The notes under the pieces are model-generated. The model saw nothing but the letters and a program-made list of their open reading frames with translations. It searched no databases and had not been told where the DNA came from. From Pseudarthrobacter cellobiosi (GTDB lineage Bacteria; Actinomycetota; Actinomycetes; Actinomycetales; Micrococcaceae): a DNA stretch of 64,000 nt. Position 1 is the first letter of the stretch, and each line of letters starts with the position of its first letter. Made by a program: the position numbers and the translations under genes. Positions 44,318 to 51,571 of this stretch are shown piece after piece. The stretch lies in NCBI RefSeq assembly GCF_023913755.1, contig NZ_JAMXBJ010000047.1, forward strand, positions 62,001 through 126,000, in the 5' to 3' direction.

Positions 44318-45169
44318 ATGACCATGAGCCAGAACCCCGTCGTCCTGACGAAGGCCAGCATCGATGCAGGCAGCGAGGAGGTTGTAGATGCCAACGTTCA
44401 CGTGGTGAACGCCATGTACGGGAAACTGCTCGACGCCGGCGAGATCGCGCCCGCGGCGCTCGGCAGCTACTACGTTGACTTCTACGTCACGCAGTCCTTG
44501 GAGGGCGGTTTCGCCCAGTACGTGTTCACCGCGGACCGGGACGAAGTGGACCCGCTCATCCGCGAGGGCCTCGCCGGGATGGGCGCAACCGCCCACCTGG
44601 AGCTCTTCAACCGGACCGTTGCGGCGTTTGATGCCTTGTCCGAGGAAGACGAAGAGCGCTACCTCGACGGCGACCTGGACACCGAGGAAGAGTCCACCGA
44701 CGCCGTGCGCACCATTGAAGAGCTCGACGGCGAGTTCGAGGAGGCGTTCGAAACCGAAAACATCACGGCCCTCAACGCCGCCTGGCTACTGTCCCAGGAG
44801 GGCCTGCTGGTGCTCGACGACGAGGAGCTCGACGCCTACATCGAGCGTCAGGTTGCGCTCATCCCCAACCTCGAGGAGCGCCAGGCCGCGGCCGATGAGG
44901 AAGCACTGGAGGACGCCCCGGATTTCGAGGTCATCATCCGCGAACTGTGCGACATCGCCGGCTACACGCTGCAGAAAATCACCATGGGTGACCCCAACTA
45001 CATGCACGACGGCGAGAAGACGCTGGCCTGGCACTTCACCACGGACCACGGCGACTTCATCATGGTGGAGGACGACGAAGAGGCGTTCATGATCAACCCG
45101 GAGACCCAGGAAATCGTCGCCGCCGTTGAGTTCGAGGAAGCGGACGACGACGAGATGATCGACGCGTAG
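44318..45169 (+). CDS. DMP19-like / DUF4375-type acidic protein
   Basis: 283 residues from the ATG at 44318, with GTGAGGA upstream. The first 160 residues match the DMP19 family: NAMYGKLLDAGEIAPAALGSYYVDFYVTQSLEGGFAQYV and GLAGMGATAHLELFNRTVAAFD. The rest is very acidic with EEDEERYLDGDLDTEEES and a C-terminal WHFTTDHGDFIMVEDDEEAFM segment. DMP19 proteins are DNA-mimic-like, but family function in bacteria is not firm. Two domains separated by an acidic linker are visible. It has its own transcription unit, ending at the hairpin at 45188. Confidence 0.72.
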   Translation: MTMSQNPVVLTKASIDAGSEEVVDANVHVVNAMYGKLLDAGEIAPAALGSYYVDFYVTQSLEGGFAQYVFTADRDEVDPLIREGLAGMGATAHLELFNRTVAAFDALSEEDEERYLDGDLDTEEESTDAVRTIEELDGEFEEAFETENITALNAAWLLSQEGLLVLDDEELDAYIERQVALIPNLEERQAAADEEALEDAPDFEVIIRELCDIAGYTLQKITMGDPNYMHDGEKTLAWHFTTDHGDFIMVEDDEEAFMINPETQEIVAAVEFEEADDDEMIDA

Positions 45170-45187
45170 GACCCTCACCACGGTCCC

Positions 45188-45225
45188 GGGCCGGGTTCGT
45201 CGGAAGTTTTCCGGCGACCCGGCCC
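45188..45225. terminator. Hairpin between convergent genes
   Basis: GGGCCGGGT...TCGGAA pairs with TTCCG...ACCCGGCCC across a GTT loop. It lies 18 bases after the DMP19 gene stop and 16 before the stop of the convergent DUF5655 gene, so it can serve both strands. Confidence 0.65.
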
Positions 45226-45241
45226 GCCGTCGTTCCAGCTG

Positions 45242-45648
45242 TCAGGTGTTCTGGTCCAGCGCCCTGGCGAGGACTTCCAGCAGTTCCTCATCCACCTGGT
45301 CCACAGACGTGAGCCGGACGCGGCGGTCGAAGCGATCATCGGTCCGGGCCTTCAAGGCTTCCAAACGCCCTCCGGCGGCTGCGTCGAGGCGGAGCGCGAC
45401 GTCCACGGCGGTGTTGGTGGTCCGGGTGACCTGGGCGAACTTCCGGCGCGGGCTGTGCAGCGAGACGTAGCCCTTCCGCATCTGGATCTCCACGCCCTCG
45501 GGGGCCGCCGCCCACGCCAGGAGCGCATCGCGATGGGCCGCAGCTCCGGGTGGTTGATGTACTGGCCATCGATAAGCTCGTCGGCGTGGCGCAGCATGAA
45601 TTCCGGATTCCGGAGTGATCGCCATGCCTCGATGCTAGTGCGGTCCAT
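45242..45648 (-). pseudogene. DUF5655 domain protein with a frameshift
   Basis: The C-terminal frame (stop at 45242) encodes a clean DUF5655 domain: GVEIQMRKGYVSLHSPRRKF, FDRRVRLTSVDQVDEELLEVL. Its own N-terminal codons read as Arg/Pro-rich nonsense. A neighbouring frame starting at ATG 45648 reads sensible protein, MDRTSIEAWRSLRNPEFMLR to HPELRPIA. Joining the two near 45525-45540 would give an about 135-residue protein, as expected for the family. I infer a one-base deletion, for example one C in GC(C)GATGCG. It could also be a sequencing slip. Confidence 0.6.
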
Positions 45649-45778
45649 GGGTCCGCAGCCGGGCCACGAAAGAAGATTGGGAGGCGCCGTAACTTTCCCG
45701 GTCCGGCCAGCGATGTAGGGGGTGAAGGGCTCCTCACGGAGCCGGATCTGAATTGTTCTCTAGGTTTTGGAGTGTCAT

Positions 45779-46414
45779 ATGTCGTTGTTCACTGTTCTCG
45801 CCACCAGCAAAATCGCCGCCGGAGTACTCGCCGCGGGCACCCTGGCCGTCGGTGGAACCGGCGTCGCAGCTGCTTCCGGTGCCCTCCCGGCCGACGCACA
45901 GCAGACCGCCCACGAACTGCTCGGCGCCCCGGCCCCGAAGCTGGCCGCTGACTCTGCTGAGTCAGCCTCCGCAAGCGCCTCCGGTGATGCAGCAGTAACC
46001 GGCGAAGCAGCCGTCTCCGACGATGAGGTCGCAGCCGAGGCCAACGCCTCCGCCGCCGCCGGCACCGCAGTGGACGCTGCAGGTGCCGCAGCCTTTGGCC
46101 TCTGCACCGCCTTCGCCAACGGTGGACTGAACGAAGCCTCCGAGGGCTTCTCGTCGCTGGTCATTGCCGCCGAGGGCGAAGGCAACGTTGACGCTTTCTG
46201 CACGGACGTCGTTGCACAGGGTGCCGCCTCGGCCGACGCCGACGCTGCTGGCGAGGGTTCTGCCGCCGCCAAGGCTGAGCGCCCCGAGCTGCCCGCTGTT
46301 CCTGCCGTGCCGGCAGTTCCGGGTGTCGACGGCGAGCCTTCCGTTCCCGCCGTTCCTGCTGTTCCCGCCGTGCCGGGCGAGGTTGTAGACGTTCCGGCCG
46401 TTTCGGGCCACTAG
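45779..46414 (+). CDS. Secreted or surface Ala/Val/Pro-rich protein
   Basis: 211 residues from the ATG at 45779. The signal-like N-terminus (VLATSKIAAGVLAAGTLAVG) ends in GVAAASGALPADAQQTAHEL with LLGAPAP, a motif common in actinobacterial exported proteins near sigma-factor genes. Two cysteines (FGLCTAF, VDAFCTDVV) may form a disulfide. The tail is a PAVPAVP repeat. It lies 155 bases upstream of an ECF sigma gene and is separated from it by a strong hairpin. The downstream anti-sigma-like protein also carries Pro/Val/Ala repeats, so a shared envelope system is plausible. Confidence 0.7.
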   Translation: MSLFTVLATSKIAAGVLAAGTLAVGGTGVAAASGALPADAQQTAHELLGAPAPKLAADSAESASASASGDAAVTGEAAVSDDEVAAEANASAAAGTAVDAAGAAAFGLCTAFANGGLNEASEGFSSLVIAAEGEGNVDAFCTDVVAQGAASADADAAGEGSAAAKAERPELPAVPAVPAVPGVDGEPSVPAVPAVPAVPGEVVDVPAVSGH

Positions 46415-46429
46415 GACCTGCTCAGCTAG

Positions 46430-46479
46430 TGTGGACTGCGGGAACCGGCTCCGGACGGACCGGATTCCCGCAGTCCACA
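46430..46479. terminator. 15-base perfect stem hairpin
   Basis: TGTGGACTGCGGGAA (46430-46444) and TTCCCGCAGTCCACA (46465-46479) are perfect complements with a 20-base GC-rich loop, just after the secreted protein gene. No T-tract. It probably ends that transcript before the sigma gene at 46570. Confidence 0.65.
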
Positions 46480-46569
46480 TGGCAGCCAGATAGCTGACCG
46501 ACCGCAGCTGACCGACAGCAGCGGAGCACGCCGCGCCGAATACCGGGATGAGCGACTACGCTGCCCGGG

Positions 46570-47148
46570 ATGGAGGAGCCACTGGTGCTAGACACTTTGG
46601 CCGAAGAAGACATAGATACATTTGCAGACACGGCCTGTGCTGATCCGGCTGTGCTCTTTGGCGCTGTCTATCGAACCTTGTCCGGAGCGGTCCTGGGTTA
46701 TCTCAAGGCCCGTGGCGTGGATGATCCCGAAGCTGTCACCCAGGATGTGTTCCTGGCGTTTTTCCCCAAGATTGGTGAGTTGACCGGCGGCCTTCAGGGC
46801 GCCAAGTCGTTGGTTTTTTCCATCGCCCACGCCCGGATGGTGGACTACTACCGGCGGGTTGAACGCCGGCCGGACTTCACTCCGTACGACCCTCTGCAGG
46901 ACGGGCGGAGCACGGCGTCCGCGGAGGACCACGCCTTGGGCCACAGCGGCGGCGCGGCTGCCCTGCTTGAAGGCCTCGCCGATGAACACCGCGAGGTTCT
47001 GGCCCTGCGGGTGGTGGCGGACTTATCCATCGAACAGGTGGCCGGCATCATGGGCAAGTCCCAGGGTGCCATCAAGCAGCTCCAACGCAGGGCGCTGCAA
47101 AACCTCAAGGACCAGACTCTTAGAAGAAACCAGGCAGATCATGAGTGA
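46570..47148 (+). CDS. ECF-type RNA polymerase sigma factor
   Basis: 192 residues. Region 2 reads DPEAVTQDVFLAFFPKIGEL and LVFSIAHARMVDYYRRVERR; region 4 reads EHREVLALRVVADLSIEQVAGIMGKSQGAIKQLQRRALQNL. No C-terminal extension. It directs RNA polymerase to stress or envelope promoters. The next gene, overlapping it by 8 bases, encodes a one-helix membrane protein that is its likely anti-sigma factor. The ATG at 46570 is used. Confidence 0.9.
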   Translation: MEEPLVLDTLAEEDIDTFADTACADPAVLFGAVYRTLSGAVLGYLKARGVDDPEAVTQDVFLAFFPKIGELTGGLQGAKSLVFSIAHARMVDYYRRVERRPDFTPYDPLQDGRSTASAEDHALGHSGGAAALLEGLADEHREVLALRVVADLSIEQVAGIMGKSQGAIKQLQRRALQNLKDQTLRRNQADHE

Positions 47149-47956
47149 CACCGCAGGCTCACGCAAAGGTTTCCGCGACGACGCGTCTGTTGACCGGCTG
47201 CTGCTGGAGGCAGGGCTGGACGACGACGGCGTCCTCCACCCCGTTCTGCTGGAGCTCCAGGCGCTCGCAGCCGAGCGGCCGGTACCTTCCGATGCGGTTG
47301 CCGCGCTTATGAGGCCTGCCGTGACACAGACTCCTGCCGTGACACAGACTGTTGTCCCGACGCCTGCACCGAGCCACGCGGCAGCGACCCGTCACCTGGC
47401 GGTGGCGGCTTCCCCTCAGTCAGAGCCCGCCGTAGCCCTCGCCGAGGCAACCGGCCAGCTCACAGCGGCCACCGACGAGCTTGCCGCCCGCCGTCGTGCC
47501 AAGCGCAGGATCACCCTCACCACGCTGTCCGTGGCCGTTTCGCTGGCGGCCGGCGGCGCCGTTGCCGTGGCCTCCGACCAGGGGATCCGGGATTCCATCG
47601 GCCAGGTCAACCACGCAGTAACATCCTTCGTGTCCACCGTTGGCGGCGGGTCTGCCCCCGCGCCGGTGGAGACCCCGGCTCCGGGACCGGGCCAGCCCGC
47701 CGTCCCTGCCGTAGGACCCGCCGGGACGGCTGACACTGTGCCGGTTCCGGCCGCTCCGGGATCCGGTTCCAGCCAAGCCACGCAGCCCGCTCAGGCCCCA
47801 TCGGTTTCAGCGCCGGCAGTGCCCCTGCCAGACCTTCCGCTAACTGAAAACGTCACGCCGGGTGTACCGGGGGCGCCGCTGAACGGCGAGGGACAGCCCC
47901 CGGCTCTGCCCCTGCCGCCCACGCCTCCAGTCCCGCTGCCCGGCATCCATCCGTAG
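47141..47956 (+). CDS. Putative membrane-anchored anti-sigma partner
   Basis: 271 residues from the ATG at 47141. Residues 1 to about 125 are cytoplasmic and hydrophilic (SRKGFRDDASVDRLLLEAGL); one membrane helix lies near 130-148 (TLTTLSVAVSLAAGGAVAVA) behind the basic RRRAKRR; the outside part is Pro/Ala/Val/Gly-rich ending in PLPPTPPVPLPGIHP. No zinc finger (HXXXCXXC) is present. Position, topology and overlap with the sigma gene suggest an anti-sigma or regulated surface protein, but no family signature proves it. Confidence 0.6.
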   Translation: MSDTAGSRKGFRDDASVDRLLLEAGLDDDGVLHPVLLELQALAAERPVPSDAVAALMRPAVTQTPAVTQTVVPTPAPSHAAATRHLAVAASPQSEPAVALAEATGQLTAATDELAARRRAKRRITLTTLSVAVSLAAGGAVAVASDQGIRDSIGQVNHAVTSFVSTVGGGSAPAPVETPAPGPGQPAVPAVGPAGTADTVPVPAAPGSGSSQATQPAQAPSVSAPAVPLPDLPLTENVTPGVPGAPLNGEGQPPALPLPPTPPVPLPGIHP

Positions 47957-47983
47957 GCGGTTCGTCAGTGAGCGCCTGAACTG

Positions 47984-48514
47984 TCAGTAGCCTGACGCCG
48001 CTGTCCGGATTTCCCCGGCCGGCGTGGCCAGGTACCAGACGTCGTTGACGCCCTGCCCCAGGACGTCGCCGGGATTCTTGTCCTTCGCGAAGTAGTACAG
48101 CGGCAGTCCATTCAGGGTCACCTGCTTGGCCCCGTCCGGCGTCGTGATTGTCCCGAGCGTGCCGGTGACGCCTTCTGCGGCAGGCTTGGCCGCGGTGGTG
48201 AGGAGCGGTGGCCACGCGGTCAGGCACGCTCCCGTGCAGGCGCTGGTGCCGGAATCCTTCACGTCCTTGGTGAAGAAATAGACGCTCATGCCCGCGGAAT
48301 CCACCACGATGTTGCCAGCGCTGGAGGATGCTGTCTTGAGGTCGACGGCGGCTGAGGTGGCTGATGGAGTGGCGGCGGACGTGGCGGCCGGGCTGGTGGC
48401 CGCCGGAGTGGTGGGAGCGGCGGTTGTGGTGGTGGTTCCCGGGCTGCCGCCGCAGCCTGCAAGTGCGGCTATGAGAGCCGCTGCGGCAAGTCCTGTGCCC
48501 AAATGCTGTTTCAT
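47984..48514 (-). CDS. Lipoprotein with COG4315-type repeats
   Basis: 176 residues from the ATG at 48514. The lipobox AALAGC ends at Cys21; a Thr/Ala-rich linker of about 40 residues follows. Two copies of the secreted COG4315 repeat are visible: IVVDSAGMSVYFFTKDV with CTGACLTAWPPLL, and LNGLPLYYFAKDKNPGDVLG with VWYLATPAG. This family is found in predicted exported lipoproteins of unknown function, often linked to redox or copper. A candidate ECF promoter of the adjacent sigma factor faces it (48594-48567). Confidence 0.85.
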   Translation of the reverse strand: MKQHLGTGLAAAALIAALAGCGGSPGTTTTTAAPTTPAATSPAATSAATPSATSAAVDLKTASSSAGNIVVDSAGMSVYFFTKDVKDSGTSACTGACLTAWPPLLTTAAKPAAEGVTGTLGTITTPDGAKQVTLNGLPLYYFAKDKNPGDVLGQGVNDVWYLATPAGEIRTAASGY

Positions 48515-48566
48515 GGGGATCCTCCTCGGCTGGGGCCCGGCGTCGGATCGCCGGACGCTAACCGGT

Positions 48567-48625
48567 ACGACGCACCAGGGTGAAGAATGGTTCAAAGTGA
48601 ACCGTTTTCCGTCCGCCGACGTTAT
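48567..48625. promoter_or_regulatory. Back-to-back ECF promoters sharing a palindromic -35
   Basis: GGTTCA-AAG-TGAACC (48589-48603) is a palindrome. Rightward, TGAACC (48598-48603) is followed after 16 bases by CGTTAT (48620-48625), pointing at the sigma gene at 48742. Leftward, TGAACC (48594-48589) is followed after 16 bases by CGTCGT (48572-48567), pointing at the lipoprotein. The GAAC-N16-CGT form is the usual ECF promoter pattern. Both are probably recognised by the adjacent sigma factor. Confidence 0.65.
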
Positions 48626-48741
48626 ATCGCATGTACGCGGAGCTGCAGCGTCGCTGTGGATGCACGTAATCGTGTGGACGAACAGCTGTGTGCCCGCATT
48701 TGTAACCGCAGACCAGACCGGATCAGGGACAGGAGGGCGGC

Positions 48742-49242
48742 ATGCCGCTGGACGAGGACGTGGTGGCCGCGATCTACCGCGAACACGGCTCCGCCCTGCG
48801 CCGTTTTGTGCTCAGCGCCTCCCGCGACCCGCAGCTGGCAGAGGACGTGGTCCAGGAGACCGTGCTGCGGGTCTGGCAGCAGGCCCCGGACATCACCGGA
48901 AGCCTCCGCAGCTACCTGTTCCGGACCGCGCGGAACATCATGATCGACAACTACCGCAAAGCCCAAAGGCGCCCGGCCGAAGTGATGGAACGCGAACTCG
49001 CCGATCCCTCCGAGGCCGTGGAACGCGTGGATGAACTCCTGAACCGTGTGCTGATGGAAGAGGCGCTGCTGCGGCTCAGTACCGAACACCGCGATGTCCT
49101 CGTCGCGCTCCACTACCGCCGTTTCACCGTCAACGAGGCCGCCGTGCAGCTGAACATCCCCAGCGGAACCGTGAAGTCCCGCGCCTTTTACGCAGTCCGG
49201 GCGCTGCGGACCATCCTGGACGAGATGGGGGTGGAGCCGTGA
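48742..49242 (+). CDS. ECF sigma factor (SigL/SigK-like)
   Basis: 166 residues. Region 2: YREHGSALRRFVLSASRDPQLAEDVVQETVLRVWQQ and RSYLFRTARNIMIDNYRKAQRRP; region 4: LSTEHRDVLVALHYRRFTVNEAAVQLNIPSGTVKSRAFYAVRALR. It overlaps the anti-sigma gene by 4 bases. The anti-sigma is a cytoplasm-facing zinc-binding domain protein, so the pair follows the SigK/RskA or SigL/RslA plan of actinobacteria. A likely autoregulated promoter lies 117 bases upstream. Confidence 0.94.
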   Translation: MPLDEDVVAAIYREHGSALRRFVLSASRDPQLAEDVVQETVLRVWQQAPDITGSLRSYLFRTARNIMIDNYRKAQRRPAEVMERELADPSEAVERVDELLNRVLMEEALLRLSTEHRDVLVALHYRRFTVNEAAVQLNIPSGTVKSRAFYAVRALRTILDEMGVEP

Positions 49243-49904
49243 ACGCCTCTGAGCTGCACCAGCTGCTGGGCGCCTACGTGCTCGGCGGGCTTGACCCCGC
49301 GGATTCGCAACGTTTCGAAGCCCACCTTGAGGACTGCGCGGACTGCCGGACCGAACTCGCCGAGCTTGAAAGCCTGCCGGCCCTGCTGGACGCGCTTCCC
49401 GTCCCGGACGCGGTGGCGCTCACCGGGAGCGCCCGCCCCGCGGTGGCCCCCGAGCCAGCCAGCTCCGTGCCGCGCAGGGTCCTCGACGAACTGGCCACCC
49501 GGCGTCGTAAACTACGACGGCGGTGGGCGGCCGTGGTGGGCGCCGTCGCCGCGGCGTCCCTCGCCTTGGGGGTGGCCGCGGCCCCGCTGCTGAGCCGGCC
49601 GCCGGAGCCGGACGCCAGCTACTCGGTTCAGTCCGGCAATGGCCTGCAGTTCAGCATTGACCTTGCCCGGAAAACCTGGGGCACCGAGCTGGCCGTGAAC
49701 GGCAGCAAACTGCCGCTGGACGGGACCCTCTCGCTCTGGGTCCGGGACCGCGACGGCGGCGAAGACCGGGCGTGCGCCTGGACCGCCACGCCCAGCGGGA
49801 GAGTGAAGGTCATGGGCGCCACGCCCCTACAGCTGGCCAGCATCGCCAGCCTGGAACTGCGGGACGAAACCCAGCGCGCCGTTGCTGTGATTACGGTGCC
49901 CTGA
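49239..49904 (+). CDS. Anti-sigma factor, zinc-finger zf-HC2 type
   Basis: 221 residues. The zinc-binding anti-sigma motif HLEDCADC has His29, Cys33 and Cys36 (HX3CX2C) within LGAYVLGGLDPADSQRFEAHL. One membrane helix near residues 97-115 (RRRWAAVVGAVAAASLALGVAA) follows a basic stretch; the outside domain has a RskA-like pattern ending in a short beta domain. It binds the ECF sigma at the membrane and releases it after a signal. Translationally coupled to the sigma gene. Confidence 0.93.
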   Translation: MNASELHQLLGAYVLGGLDPADSQRFEAHLEDCADCRTELAELESLPALLDALPVPDAVALTGSARPAVAPEPASSVPRRVLDELATRRRKLRRRWAAVVGAVAAASLALGVAAAPLLSRPPEPDASYSVQSGNGLQFSIDLARKTWGTELAVNGSKLPLDGTLSLWVRDRDGGEDRACAWTATPSGRVKVMGATPLQLASIASLELRDETQRAVAVITVP

Positions 49905-49947
49905 TCCCTGTGCCGGCGAACACGGTCCGGTGTTCACGGCGCTGTGG

Positions 49948-50430
49948 TTACGGCCTTTGGAGGGCGCGTAACTCGGCTACCAGAGCTGGGTTTTCGCAGG
50001 CGCGGGCAAACGCGTCGATCCTCTTAGTGATCTCACGGCCCAGGAGCCAGGCGCCCATCCGTTCAGCCACCGGCCGCAACCATGCCGGGCGGCACGAAAA
50101 GGTGTACTTCCAGACGGCGCGCGTGCCGCCGTCGTCCGCGGTGAAACGCCAGCCGCCGCCGAAATTCGTGAAGAACCACGGTCCGGACACCATGGTCATA
50201 CCCACGTTCCTGGGTGGCGCATAGGAAACGTACTCGCTCACCATCGCCAGGCCCAGGCGGGACACGGTCCGAGTCCGGACGCCCTTTCCGGCGGACGTTG
50301 CGCCGTCCAGGAAACCTTGGGCAGAGATGAACGGGTCCCACTGTAGCCGGAACGCACCCGTGGTCTGGGAGAGGGCAAAGACTGTCTCCGGATCGAGGCG
50401 GATGAGGCGTTCGGCGCGTACCTGGGGCAT
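49948..50430 (-). CDS. SRPBCC (START-like) family protein
   Basis: 160 residues with a START/Bet v1 layout: an opening RAERLIRLDPETVFALSQTT strand-helix, then alternating beta strands around GPWFFTNFGGGWRFT, and a long C-terminal helix (AERMGAWLLGREITKRIDAF). Family members bind hydrophobic ligands; none is indicated. It converges on the anti-sigma gene and lies alone on its strand. Confidence 0.85.
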   Translation of the reverse strand: MPQVRAERLIRLDPETVFALSQTTGAFRLQWDPFISAQGFLDGATSAGKGVRTRTVSRLGLAMVSEYVSYAPPRNVGMTMVSGPWFFTNFGGGWRFTADDGGTRAVWKYTFSCRPAWLRPVAERMGAWLLGREITKRIDAFARACENPALVAELRALQRP

Positions 50431-50504
50431 GGACCCACCCTAACCGGAGGCCGGGTGGGCCGGGTGGGGCGGGTAGACCGGGGCCCCGGAGATGGCGCCC
50501 CACC

Positions 50505-51383
50505 CTACATTTTGGCCAGGCGAGCCCGCACCACCATGAACACGCCGTAGCAGATGAGGCCGGCGCCCACGGCGGCCAGCAGGTACACGCCGAAGGGCTG
50601 GTCGCGGAGGGCCCTGAGTCCGCCGTCCAGGCCCGTGGATTCATCCGGATGGGCGCCCAGGGTGGCGATGGTGATGAGCATCCCGGTCAGCAGCAGGACG
50701 ATGCCCTTGGCGATGTAGCCGGTGACGCCCAGTACTGTGACGGCTGTCCGGGCGGAGGGAGAGACGGGCATCGTCAGCTGTTTCTCGAAGGTCTTCTTGA
50801 TTCCGCGGATGCCGTAGATGATCCCGGTGATGGCCATGCCGAGCCCCACGAGGACAAGCAGTGCTATGCCGCCGGGGGCTTTCATGACGGCGACGGTGAG
50901 GTCGCTCGCTGATTGCTGGTTGTCGCCTCCGGACCCTGTGCCCATGGCGAAGCTGGCCAGGGTCACGGCGAGCCCGGCAAACACCACGGTCTGCGCTGCC
51001 GCTTTGGCCTTCTTACCGACTTTGTCCTTGGTGGGCAGCCGGTTGTAATCGAAGACGGCGTCGCTGGCCTGCCAGACGGCAAGGGCGGCGCAGGCGGCAA
51101 AGCTTGCCCACAGGAGGAACGGCCCGGCGGGCTGGCTGGCCAGTTCGGAAACAGCACCGCTGAAGTCAGCATTCCCCGAACCGCCCATGGCGAGGCGGAT
51201 GGCTATGGCGCCCACCAGGAAGTGCAGTAGGCCGCTTACCGCGAAACCCACCCTCGCCAGCAACTCCAGTGCGCGTGAGTTGGTGACGTCCTCCGCCGCG
51301 TCTGCGGCGTCTTTGAGTTCTCTTTTGATGGCGCTTCCTTCGGGCCAGCGCCGCGGGGGCGCAGATTTGCGTGCCCCCCGCAC
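50505..51383 (-). CDS. DUF1206 membrane protein
   Basis: Multi-pass membrane protein with three DUF1206 repeats, each a helix pair: RVGFAVSGLLHFLVGAIAI, VVFAGLAVTLASFAMG and GVTGYIAKGIVLLLTGML. Function unknown. The start is uncertain: homologous sequence begins at IKRELKDAADAAEDVTNS, where codon ATC (51329-51327) is preceded by AAGGAAG. Canonical choices are a GTG at 51383 (used here) or TTG at 51449, neither with a good ribosome site. Without the extra residues the protein is 274 long. Confidence 0.8.
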   Translation of the reverse strand: MRGARKSAPPRRWPEGSAIKRELKDAADAAEDVTNSRALELLARVGFAVSGLLHFLVGAIAIRLAMGGSGNADFSGAVSELASQPAGPFLLWASFAACAALAVWQASDAVFDYNRLPTKDKVGKKAKAAAQTVVFAGLAVTLASFAMGTGSGGDNQQSASDLTVAVMKAPGGIALLVLVGLGMAITGIIYGIRGIKKTFEKQLTMPVSPSARTAVTVLGVTGYIAKGIVLLLTGMLITIATLGAHPDESTGLDGGLRALRDQPFGVYLLAAVGAGLICYGVFMVVRARLAKM

Positions 51384-51571
51384 AACCCCATCGTGCCACG
51401 CGAAACCGGCCGCGAATAGTACCAACTTTTGCGCACCGCGGACCGACAATAACTGCGTGTCCGCTGGTGTGCCCGGCGATGGGGAGTGTTCCCCATCGCG
51501 GGAGAATTGCCACCATGCGACGATATGTCCAGCGATAGATCTAACTCTTAATACTCTCCGGGGGAGACACC

